Origin: a virus
IMG/VR virus record: IMGVR_UViG_3300028801_000014
Coordinates: 1-58,275 of that record
Direction: 5' to 3' (one strand)
Length of the DNA stretch: 58,275 bases
Positions 13,832 through 20,470 of the stretch are shown here, in pieces. Position 1 is the stretch's first letter. Each line of letters begins with the position of its first letter. The notes under the pieces were generated by a model. That model searched no databases, was not told where the DNA came from, and saw only the letters and a program-made list of their open reading frames with translations. The position numbers were made by a program, and so were the translations under genes.

Positions 13832-16528
13832 TTGCAGCCAATCACCCCGATTGACATAGAAACACTCACGCCCCCACTCAAAGTTACTTTCATCCAGAGC
13901 CTCGAAGAGCTTGCTTCTCTTCAGGATTTCTTTGCGCGTGTCCAAGCGAACGACAAAGGTGTACTCGGATGGGACGTTGAAACGACCCCGTTGAAGGACT
14001 ACTTCTTCCGGCGCTGCCGTACTGTCCAGTTTGGTAACAACGTCGAGCAGTACGTGATCGACCTCTTGCCCTTCTGCGACAACGATCCGAACCTACTCTT
14101 CTCATGCCAAGGTCAGTACGGCGCGAACCTTCCTCCAAAGCTCAAAGAGTTGATGCTCATATTGGAGCCTGTGTTGTGCTCTCGAAACTTCCTGAAGGTC
14201 GGCGTGAATCTCGGCTTCGAGTACATGACCTTCTACTGGAACTTCGGCCTGCGCACGTACAACTACTACGATTGCTCGATGGCGGAGAAGTGCATCTGGG
14301 CCGGGGCGCACTCGATGAAGGACTACGGCTACTACTCCATGAACGAGATGATGGAGCGTTACTTCCGAAAGACTGTGGACAAACAGTATCAGGAATCGTT
14401 CACTCTCGACGCAGTGCTTGAGCCGGGTCAGATCAAATACGCCGCACTCGATACGCGGTTCCCACTGAACATCATGATGGCCCAGAAGGTCGTCGCGTCC
14501 GGCATTCGCCTGAAGACTCTCAAAGAGAAGGGCAGCCCGATGGCCAAGTTCATGGAGAACCTTGAGCCTAAGAACTCCAGCAACGAGCCTATCGTCATGG
14601 GCGACAATCTCAACGAGATTGTCCAGATCGAGAATGACGCCATCGGCATGTTCGAGGACATGCACATCCACGGTGAGCGCATGGACAAGGAGAAGTGGCG
14701 CAAGCGTATCGACGGCAAGATAGCCGAGCTGACCGCGCTCTATAGCGACTCGCTCGACCCGTACTTCATCCCTCTCGTCGGCAGCAAGTACGACATAAAT
14801 ACTGATGCTGAGATCGATGCGAAGGAAGCGCAGTGGAAGGCGTTCAACGTCGTCTCCCCGGCTGAGCTGGAGCTGAAGAAACAGATCGCGGTCTACAAGA
14901 AGGCGGGCGACACTGCGGCGATGGCGCACCTCGAAATGCAAAAGGCTCTGCTTGAGCAACAGCGTAAGGACTTGAAGGAGACGCTGAAGACCGAGCACAG
15001 CGACATGAAAAAGAAGCGGACGAAGATCAAAAACCTCGCCGCCAAGTGCGAAGGCGCAGCACTCATCAACTACAGTAGCGATTCCCAGCTATTAGCGGCC
15101 CTACAAGAGATCAAGGGCCTCAAGTCGATGAAGAAGTGCGACGATGACACACTGGCGAAGTATGAGGCCAAGGGTTTCGCTATCTGCGGTTCAATCCGTA
15201 AGCTTCACACTCTTTCCAAGGAGATCGGGACGTACGGATACCAGTGGGCTACAGAGTGGACGGGCAAGCCATGCAAAGAGGAAGGGTGGTTGCACCCCGG
15301 CGACGGGCGTCTGCATTGCGTCTACAACCAGTACGATGCTGAGACTGGGCGTTCCTCATCGGAGAAACCTAATGGCCAGAACCTACCGCAGGACGAAGCA
15401 GTTCGCTCCTGTTTTATTGCTGATCCTCCTAACGAGTCCATACGTGTTTCTGATTGCTGCAATGCTGACGCGCCTCCTCGTGAGGGCATCTATGTTGCGG
15501 ACTTCTCTGTGCCCGGATTTAGGTGCTCCGCCTGCGGAGAGCTTTGTAACACCCACGCAGAAGAGTATGTAATCATCACCGCCGATATGTCCGGCGCGGA
15601 GCTTCGTATCATCGCGGAGCTGGCACAAGACCCGGTGTGGATCGGTGCTTTCGGTCGCGGCGAGGACGTTCACTCTGTAGGCACTGAGATTCTGCACGAG
15701 CAGGGCTGGGTAGTCCTTACTGAACCCGGCTGCAAGTACTATGCGAAAAAAGAGAACGGCGAACCGGCGCGGCAGAAGTGCAAATGCAAAGGACACGCTG
15801 AGCTGAGGAACGAAAACAAGAGCACGAACTTCCTGCTGGCGTACGGCGGCGGCCCAAGCAAACTCGCGCAATCAATCGGCAAGACGGTCGAGAAGGCCGC
15901 TGAGCTGATGGAGCTGCACTCCAAGAAGTTCCCGCGCATCTGGGCATACCTTGAGCAGTCTGGCAAGAATGCCTACATGAAGAAACGCTCGTTCGATATG
16001 TACGGTCGGCGTCGTCTCTTCCCAGACCCCACGTGGGATCGTGCGAAGGAGAAGGCGAAGGTTGACAACGAAGAGAAGCTGAGATTGTCACCTGAAGAGG
16101 CACAATTGAAGTACGACCTCTTCGTCAAGAACAACAACCGCAAGCCGGACAAAGAAGAGCTGTGGTTCATCGAGCACAACCAGCCGACTCAGAAAGAGAT
16201 CGGTAAGGCAATGGGCGCGATGTCAGGCTCTATCGAGCGCCAAGGAAAGAACCACGCCATTCAGGGTACGAACGCCACGATCATCAAGCTGGCGGGCGGT
16301 TGTGGGTTCGACAAGGACGGAGTGCCGTACCTGTGGCATACTCTTCCCACCTTCCGTGCGCGTCTCATCAAGATGGTGCATGACGAGCTTGTGGTACAAT
16401 GTCCTAAGCACAAAGCCACTGAGGTAGCAAAGCTGATCGGTGACGCATTCAAGCGGGCCGCAGCGGTGAAGATGACAGCAGTGGTCATGGAGTTCGATTC
16501 GAACATCGCGGAGTGTTGGAAAAAATGA
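13832..16528 (+). CDS. DNA polymerase I (family A) with 3'-5' exonuclease
   Basis: 898 residues. An exonuclease motif GWDVETTP lies near residue 46-53, followed by a DEDD-type region. Polymerase motif A is ITADMSGAELRI (catalytic Asp about 584), motif B is NENKSTNFLLAYGG (about 660-673) and motif C is KMVHDELVV (His-Asp-Glu about 849-851). It is the phage replicase. Residues about 300-480 are a long charged helical insertion in the thumb region, and 530-575 hold two C-x2-C pairs (CCNADAPP, CSACGELC) and 640-650 another (CKCKGH), unusual for PolA. The start is a TTG without a clear SD; ATT at 13823 is in frame. Confidence 0.9.
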   Translation: MQPITPIDIETLTPPLKVTFIQSLEELASLQDFFARVQANDKGVLGWDVETTPLKDYFFRRCRTVQFGNNVEQYVIDLLPFCDNDPNLLFSCQGQYGANLPPKLKELMLILEPVLCSRNFLKVGVNLGFEYMTFYWNFGLRTYNYYDCSMAEKCIWAGAHSMKDYGYYSMNEMMERYFRKTVDKQYQESFTLDAVLEPGQIKYAALDTRFPLNIMMAQKVVASGIRLKTLKEKGSPMAKFMENLEPKNSSNEPIVMGDNLNEIVQIENDAIGMFEDMHIHGERMDKEKWRKRIDGKIAELTALYSDSLDPYFIPLVGSKYDINTDAEIDAKEAQWKAFNVVSPAELELKKQIAVYKKAGDTAAMAHLEMQKALLEQQRKDLKETLKTEHSDMKKKRTKIKNLAAKCEGAALINYSSDSQLLAALQEIKGLKSMKKCDDDTLAKYEAKGFAICGSIRKLHTLSKEIGTYGYQWATEWTGKPCKEEGWLHPGDGRLHCVYNQYDAETGRSSSEKPNGQNLPQDEAVRSCFIADPPNESIRVSDCCNADAPPREGIYVADFSVPGFRCSACGELCNTHAEEYVIITADMSGAELRIIAELAQDPVWIGAFGRGEDVHSVGTEILHEQGWVVLTEPGCKYYAKKENGEPARQKCKCKGHAELRNENKSTNFLLAYGGGPSKLAQSIGKTVEKAAELMELHSKKFPRIWAYLEQSGKNAYMKKRSFDMYGRRRLFPDPTWDRAKEKAKVDNEEKLRLSPEEAQLKYDLFVKNNNRKPDKEELWFIEHNQPTQKEIGKAMGAMSGSIERQGKNHAIQGTNATIIKLAGGCGFDKDGVPYLWHTLPTFRARLIKMVHDELVVQCPKHKATEVAKLIGDAFKRAAAVKMTAVVMEFDSNIAECWKK

Positions 16529-16677
16529 AGATGCCTCATATCAATCCGCACCTTATACCGAACGTCATGATCGCACTTGACTTCGCAGCAGCGGCAGTGT
16601 ACGCTTCAGATAAGAACTGGAAGCAGACGGTCTACTGGCTACTGTGTGCAGCCATCGTCTACGTGGTGACATATTGA
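16525..16677 (+). CDS. small membrane protein, 50 aa
   Basis: Starts MKMPHINPHLIPNVM with an ATGA overlap on the polymerase stop. The C-terminal half (VYWLLCAAIVYVVTY) is one membrane helix. Translationally coupled to the polymerase. Function unknown. Confidence 0.6.
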   Translation: MKMPHINPHLIPNVMIALDFAAAAVYASDKNWKQTVYWLLCAAIVYVVTY

Positions 16678-16685
16678 TCGAGCGA

Positions 16686-16997
16686 ATGGACAGTCTATGG
16701 GAGCGCGGCGAATATCTCCTGTTCAAGGATGTGGGGAAGGCCCGTAAAGGCGGCACTACCCACGTCTTTGACGTGATGTCTAAGACCGGCGCTGCACTGG
16801 GAATCATCAAGTGGTTCCCACACTGGCGGAAGTACACGTTCCACCCCGGACCCGAAACAGTTTTCGATCCAAAGTGCTTGACAGAACTATCCGAGTACTG
16901 TACACTGAAAACAGTCGAACACAACGCAGGTAAGGGATACCCCAGAGACTATAGAGGTTTCTGCAAACCGAAGGTTGACAAGACCGATCAAGTTTGA
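16686..16997 (+). CDS. unknown protein, 103 aa
   Basis: Begins MDSLWERGEYLLFKDVGKA; aromatic-rich centre (IKWFPHWRKYTFHPGPETVF). A TTG at 16674 overlapping the upstream stop is an alternative start. Its last codons contain the promoter of the tmRNA gene, so the two are transcriptionally separate. No family recognised. Confidence 0.6.
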   Translation: MDSLWERGEYLLFKDVGKARKGGTTHVFDVMSKTGAALGIIKWFPHWRKYTFHPGPETVFDPKCLTELSEYCTLKTVEHNAGKGYPRDYRGFCKPKVDKTDQV

Positions 16998-17003
16998 TAC
17001 AAT
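16975..17003 (+). promoter_or_regulatory. strong consensus promoter of tmRNA gene
   Basis: TTGACA (16975-16980), 17-nt spacer, TACAAT (16998-17003): five or six of six matches in both hexamers with ideal spacing. Predicted start near 17010, just before the acceptor half of the tmRNA. Confidence 0.85.
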
Positions 17004-17009
17004 TCAAAA

Positions 17010-17395
17010 AGTTACGCATGGTATGAAGCTCCAAAGTCGGTAGACGGACGCGAGTTCGACTCTCGCCATCTCCACCAAAACAATCTCGTAAGCGTACCGC
17101 ATACGGGGATGTCACGGCTTCGACGGATACAGATAGAAGAGTGGACTGTGCAGGTGCCTAGCGACCTTGACTGCTGGAAAAAAAGAACTGTCACCGAAAG
17201 TGTCAGCCACAGCCGTGTCCGTTTCAGCGTTCGCAAGAGCGTTGTTGCAGCACAGCTACTTGCGGCCTAATAACCGCTGGGGCCTCTTGACGGGCCTAGC
17301 AACAGAAGGGGGAGCGATCCCCCAGTCTAAACATTTACGTGGGAAGGCTGACGAATGGATTTTCATGGGGTCGGTCGGCGGGTGATTGGGGTTGT
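17010..17395 (+). ncRNA. ssrA: circularly permuted (two-piece) tmRNA
   Basis: The 3' end of a tmRNA comes first: GACGGACGCGAGTTCGACTC leads into T-arm GCGAG-TTCGACT-CTCGC (17050-17066), acceptor strand CATCTCC (17067-17073) and ACCA ending at 17077. After a 27-nt spacer the 5' end follows: GGGGATG (17105-17111), which pairs with CATCTCC over all seven positions, then GGCTTCGACGG as in tmRNA D-loops. The tag frame ends GCA-GCA-CAG-CTA-CTT-GCG-GCC (A-A-Q-L-L-A-A) with TAA-TAA at 17268-17273 and the conserved continuation CCGC, then hairpin GGGGG/CCCCC near 17311. The order is that of permuted genes, whose spacer is excised to give an acceptor RNA and a coding RNA. It rescues stalled ribosomes and tags nascent peptides. 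The resume codon and 3' boundary are not certain. Confidence 0.9.
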
Positions 17396-17423
17396 CACTG
17401 GCGAGGGTTTATAAAGGAGATGT

Positions 17424-17702
17424 ATGTCTGGACAAGAGCAGTTGGTAAAAGGCGGCAAGAGTTCGTTTCCGTTCTTCTCTATTTTGACCTTGATTTTTGT
17501 CGTCGCTAAACTTGCTGGGTTCTTCCCGCATTCATGGTGGATTGTGTTCATACCCCTGTGGGGACCGATATCGGTACTGGTGGCACTGTCGTTGCTGTTT
17601 ATTCTGGCAGCGTTGATCTTCGCAATAGTGGGTTCCGTTATCGACGAGATCGATAAGGTACGCAGCAAGAAAAAGAAAGACGACGGTAAATGGCTCTCCT
17701 GA
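17424..17702 (+). CDS. two-helix membrane protein (TMEM185-like motif)
   Basis: 92 residues with SD AAAGGAGA. Two hydrophobic helices (about 17-35 and 45-75) flank the motif FPHSWWIVFIPLWGPI, similar to the WSWW...PLWIP signature of small phage proteins annotated as transmembrane Fragile-X-F-like. The C-terminus is basic (KVRSKKKKDDGK). Function unknown; a membrane role during infection is likely. Confidence 0.7.
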   Translation: MSGQEQLVKGGKSSFPFFSILTLIFVVAKLAGFFPHSWWIVFIPLWGPISVLVALSLLFILAALIFAIVGSVIDEIDKVRSKKKKDDGKWLS

Positions 17703-17830
17703 TTCTGTTACTCGCATTCTTCTTCCTTCTGGTTGGCGCATCTGTTACGGCGCTGGCGCTGGGATACCTCGCGTATCGAGTGTATCAGTTCTTCTACAAA
17801 CGTCGAGCGCTCAAGGCGTACGGCTTTTAG
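17690..17830 (+). CDS. single-helix membrane peptide, 46 aa
   Basis: Starts MALLILLLAFFFLLVGASV, one long hydrophobic helix, then a basic aromatic tail (YQFFYKRRALKAYGF). Overlaps the preceding gene by 13 nt. Ends six bases before tRNA-Ile. Size and topology would suit a holin or accessory membrane peptide, but nothing proves it. Confidence 0.55.
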   Translation: MALLILLLAFFFLLVGASVTALALGYLAYRVYQFFYKRRALKAYGF

Positions 17831-17835
17831 ATTGT

Positions 17836-17910
17836 TGTGAGGTAGCTCAATGGCAGAGCAATCGCTCGATAAGCGAGAGGTTGAAGGTTCAACTCCTTCT
17901 CTCACAACCA
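17836..17910 (+). tRNA. tRNA-Ile(GAU) with C33
   Basis: 75 nt with CCA encoded. Acceptor TGTGAGG/TCTCACA, T-arm GAAGG-TTCAACT-CCTTC. The anticodon arm reads ATCGC-TCGATAA-GCGAG, so relative to the standard CTGATAA loop positions 32-33 are UC instead of CU. The D-arm contains the start codon of the HNH frame. Confidence 0.8.
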
Positions 17911-18251
17911 AATGCAACTGTGGTCGAGAGTATGTGTACGACCGTGCTAAGGGGCACAAACGACATATTTGCAATTCCTGCAATGCCAATAGACGTAGGA
18001 ATGAGATCAAACGGCGTATGGTTGAGTATAAGGGTGGCAAATGTGTCGCCTGTGGTTACGATAGATGCATCAGGGCTTTAGGATTTCATCACCTTAGTCC
18101 TGCCAGCAAAAACTTTGATCTTTGCAGGGCATACACTAAGCCTTGGGAGACCGTCAAGACAGAGTTGGATAAGTGTGATCTACTGTGTGCTAATTGTCAC
18201 ATGGAAGAGGAAGACTTACTTACTCGACAAGCCGGGGAGTGGCGCAAATAG
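17850..18251 (+). CDS. HNH endonuclease overlapping tRNA genes at both ends
   Basis: 133 residues. CNCGREYVYDRAKGHKRHIC and CNSCN form a treble-clef-like zinc region; CVACGYDRCIRALGFHHLSP and CDLLCANCHMEEED supply the HNH core (His-His, Asn-Cys-His). The only in-frame ATG lies in the D-arm of tRNA-Ile, with the tRNA acceptor bases GAGG at SD distance. The first 20 codons are therefore tRNA sequence, and the last six codons lie inside the next tRNA-like sequence. Probably a mobile or homing-type nuclease lodged between tRNAs; the true start is uncertain. Confidence 0.75.
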   Translation: MAEQSLDKREVEGSTPSLTTKCNCGREYVYDRAKGHKRHICNSCNANRRRNEIKRRMVEYKGGKCVACGYDRCIRALGFHHLSPASKNFDLCRAYTKPWETVKTELDKCDLLCANCHMEEEDLLTRQAGEWRK

Positions 18252-18320
18252 ACGCACGGCCCATGGGGGCCGGTATAGTGCAGGTATACCTCGTAAGAGC
18301 GAGTCCTGTCTCCCCGACCA
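18233..18320 (+). tRNA. atypical class II tRNA-like gene
   Basis: 88 nt ending in ACCA. Acceptor CGGGGAG/CTCCCCG is perfect; D-arm GCGC...ACGC; a long variable arm GTATA-GTGCAGG-TATAC; T-loop AGCGAGT keeps C56 and A58 but its stem is weak. The anticodon arm CGGCC-CATGGG-GGCCG has a six-base loop, so the anticodon cannot be read safely (Leu/Ser class by shape). It may be a decayed or specially processed tRNA. Confidence 0.5.
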
Positions 18321-18409
18321 TTTCAAGCTGGCTCAACGTTCTTATCCCCGTCTTCATGAGCCATCCAAATAAAAGACAGAATGGGGAGCTGACAGCTTGC
18401 GTGAAGTTG

Positions 18410-18438
18410 TTGACTTTTTGAAGCATCAGGTTTACAAT
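18410..18438 (+). promoter_or_regulatory. consensus promoter for tRNA-Met and SPFH gene
   Basis: TTGACT (18410-18415), 17-nt spacer, TACAAT (18433-18438), 20 bases before tRNA-Met. Confidence 0.8.
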
Positions 18439-18457
18439 ACGAAAACAAGATGCGTTT

Positions 18458-18533
18458 GGCGGGATAGCTCAGTTGGTAGAGCAGCGGACTCATAATCCGA
18501 AGGTCGGTGGTTCAAATCCATCTCCCGCAACCA
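18458..18533 (+). tRNA. tRNA-Met(CAU), elongator type
   Basis: 76 nt with CCA encoded. Anticodon loop CTCATAA in stem GCGGA/TCCGA; T-arm GGTGG-TTCAAAT-CCATC. Acceptor pairs from position 2 on, with a G1-A72 mismatch. It lacks the three G-C pairs of initiators; a lysidine-modified Ile2 tRNA is the alternative. Confidence 0.8.
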
Positions 18534-18568
18534 AGTTCTGTAACTAAACCGGTAACACAGGGAGATTT

Positions 18569-19387
18569 ATGAAGCGCGGATATATTCTGTTAGCAATTCT
18601 GGTACTGGCCTCGTTGGTAACTCTGGCGACTCTGGGATGTAATACTGTGTCCCCAAACAACGGCTTTGAAGCCGTACTCGTCGAGAAGCCACTGATCTTC
18701 GGACACGGCGGTGTAGATGATACGCCTGTGAAGACCGGCCTGACGTTCACAGCGCCCACCACCTCAGCCATCTTTGTCAACATGCAGCCCATCGCAGTCA
18801 CGGAAGACCTGAAGGACTTGATGTCCAGCGACGGCGTGCCTTTGGAGTTCGATCCACAGCTCATCGTCCAAGTTGATGACTCTGTGAAGCTCATCAAGAA
18901 CTTTGGTGAGGCGTGGTACCCCAACAACATCCAGCGCCAGTTCCAGAACTACGTGCGCCAGTCGGCCAAGAAGTACGACTCTAACGAGACTGCCATCAAG
19001 TCGTCAGCCATCGAGGTGATCGAGCAGGAGGTCACGAAGAACCTGAGTGACTACATTGTGGCCACCAAGATTCCCGTGCATGTGGTCCGCGTGACCATCG
19101 GCAAGGCCAACCCACCTGACCTCATCAAGCACCAGCGTGTAGAGACTGCTGCGCAAGAGCAGCGCGTCAACACCGAGGCGCAGCGCAAACTGGCTGAGGA
19201 CTCACGTAAAGCCGCCGAGCTTTCCCGCGCTGAAGCTGACAACGCTTACCGAAACCAGATGGGCCTCTCGCCCGATCAGTTCATCCAACTGGAGCGCGTC
19301 AAGATGCAGGCTAATGCTTGCGCCAACCCTAACTCCCGCTGTATCTTCAACGACGCTAAGGTGCCGTTGATCCTAGAAGGCAAGTAA
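18569..19387 (+). CDS. SPFH/band 7 (prohibitin-like) lipoprotein
   Basis: 272 residues. The N-terminus is a lipoprotein signal (ILLAILVLASLVTLATLGC, lipobox L-G-C). Then an SPFH-like domain: GFEAVLVEKPLIFGHGGVDD, IAVTEDLKDLMSSDGVPLEF, and IEVIEQEVTKNLSDYIV. The C-terminal half is a charged Ala/Glu/Arg coiled coil (EAQRKLAEDSRKAAELSRAE) as in prohibitin and HflC. SPFH proteins form membrane cages that control proteases such as FtsH. A phage copy could shield phage membrane proteins or tune host proteolysis. SD GGGAGATTT is clear. Confidence 0.8.
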   Translation: MKRGYILLAILVLASLVTLATLGCNTVSPNNGFEAVLVEKPLIFGHGGVDDTPVKTGLTFTAPTTSAIFVNMQPIAVTEDLKDLMSSDGVPLEFDPQLIVQVDDSVKLIKNFGEAWYPNNIQRQFQNYVRQSAKKYDSNETAIKSSAIEVIEQEVTKNLSDYIVATKIPVHVVRVTIGKANPPDLIKHQRVETAAQEQRVNTEAQRKLAEDSRKAAELSRAEADNAYRNQMGLSPDQFIQLERVKMQANACANPNSRCIFNDAKVPLILEGK

Positions 19388-19392
19388 TCGAG

Positions 19393-19470
19393 ATGGGCGG
19401 CCACCCTAAAGGTGGACACAGCCGTCACATAGGTGGATACCCTAGCAGGGTCGCAATGCCACCCGTCCAT
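19393..19470 (+). ncRNA. candidate structured RNA / 5' UTR element
   Basis: ATGGGCGG (19393-19400) pairs with CCGTCCAT (19463-19470). Inside are hairpin CCACC-CTAAA-GGTGG (19401-19415) and a second arm GGTGG (19432-19436)/CCACC (19459-19463) capped by ACCCT-AGC-AGGGT (19439-19451). All four helices nest without conflict apart from one shared base. It fills the gap before the gene at 19517. No known riboswitch or ribozyme consensus recognised. Confidence 0.55.
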
Positions 19471-19516
19471 TTCACACGTGAGCATGAGTCAAATTTAGTA
19501 ACACAAGGAGCTACAA

Positions 19517-19876
19517 ATGTCTGAAGAGACCGCAGTACAGGACAAGAACTACATCGGTGATTTTTCCAGCAAGGAAGACGTACTGAGCAACTTCAACGTG
19601 GATGCGTCAGCCCTTGAAGGTGGCGAGATTCTGATGGCGTGGTACGGCTACGGCAGCTACGACGGAGAGGCTTTCGTCCTTGTTCGCAAGGACGGCAAGT
19701 TCTTCGAAGTCAACGGCGGCCACTGCTCTTGTTACGGCCTTGAGGATCAGTGGGAACTCGAAGAGACCAGCATCACCGCACTGGCGATGAAGAACTTCGG
19801 AGGCTACTCGTACGAAGGTGAAGCGGCAACCACACGGCTGCACGAGATCGTAGCTGAGAACTCGGCGGCAGCGTAA
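19517..19876 (+). CDS. conserved phage protein, unknown
   Basis: 119 residues, SD AAGGAGC. The core ILMAWYGYGSYDGEAFVLV, KFFEVNGGHCSCYGLE, QWELEE and a C-terminal helix is a pattern I know from many phage hypothetical proteins; it has no assigned function. Downstream of the structured RNA at 19393, which may control it. Confidence 0.75.
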   Translation: MSEETAVQDKNYIGDFSSKEDVLSNFNVDASALEGGEILMAWYGYGSYDGEAFVLVRKDGKFFEVNGGHCSCYGLEDQWELEETSITALAMKNFGGYSYEGEAATTRLHEIVAENSAAA

Positions 19877-20469
19877 TGGACTTCTTTACCGCAGACGAGC
19901 ACCACGGGCACGAGAATGCGATGCTAGGCTGGGGGCGTGTGGAGAAGGCACGCCCTTGGACTTCTCTCGACGGTATGACCGAGGGATTGATCGAGCGCCA
20001 CAACGATGTCGTGAAAGATGGCGACACCGTTTGGCACCTTGGCGATATGTTCTGGAGAACTCTGGGCTACGATAAGGCAGAGTACATCATGAGCCGGTTG
20101 AATGGGGCGCATCGATACGTCAAGGGCAACCACGAAGAGCTGTTGGAATCTAACGCCTTCATCGCACGGTTGTTCGAGTCAGTAGAAGAGCGCGTGTTCC
20201 TGAGGCCCATCAGTCAGAAGCGCATCGTGCTCGATCACTACGCGGGCCGCGTCTGGAGGGATTCTCATAAGGGATCGATCCAGCTCTACGGACATTCGCA
20301 CGGTGAGCTTGCATACGCGCCGGACCTTCTGTCGATGGATGTAGGCGTCGATGCCAACAACTTCACCCCGGTATCACTGGACACTGTGTACGCTCTCATG
20401 GAGCGCAAGAACAACGCACGAATTGAGCGGGAACGCCTTCGTCTAGCCGAGTACAACCTAAAGAGGTAA
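19876..20469 (+). CDS. calcineurin-like metallophosphoesterase
   Basis: 197 residues with the metallophosphoesterase motifs in order: FFTADEHHGHEN (D-x-H), TVWHLGDMFWR (G-D), VKGNHE (G-N-H-E), LDHYAG and YGHSHGEL (G-H-x-H). Small stand-alone members of this family in phages act as phosphatases or nucleases on nucleotides or RNA. The start overlaps the preceding stop (TAATG). Confidence 0.85.
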   Translation: MDFFTADEHHGHENAMLGWGRVEKARPWTSLDGMTEGLIERHNDVVKDGDTVWHLGDMFWRTLGYDKAEYIMSRLNGAHRYVKGNHEELLESNAFIARLFESVEERVFLRPISQKRIVLDHYAGRVWRDSHKGSIQLYGHSHGELAYAPDLLSMDVGVDANNFTPVSLDTVYALMERKNNARIERERLRLAEYNLKR

Positions 20470-20470
20470 C

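Noticed and set aside
17167-17385. 72-codon frame across the tmRNA
   Set aside because: It overlaps the structured parts of the tmRNA in a frame different from the tag; the RNA signature explains the sequence better.
19393-19470. HDV-like or hammerhead ribozyme
   Set aside because: The nested helices lack the double-pseudoknot order of HDV and the CUGAUGA/GAAA core of hammerheads.
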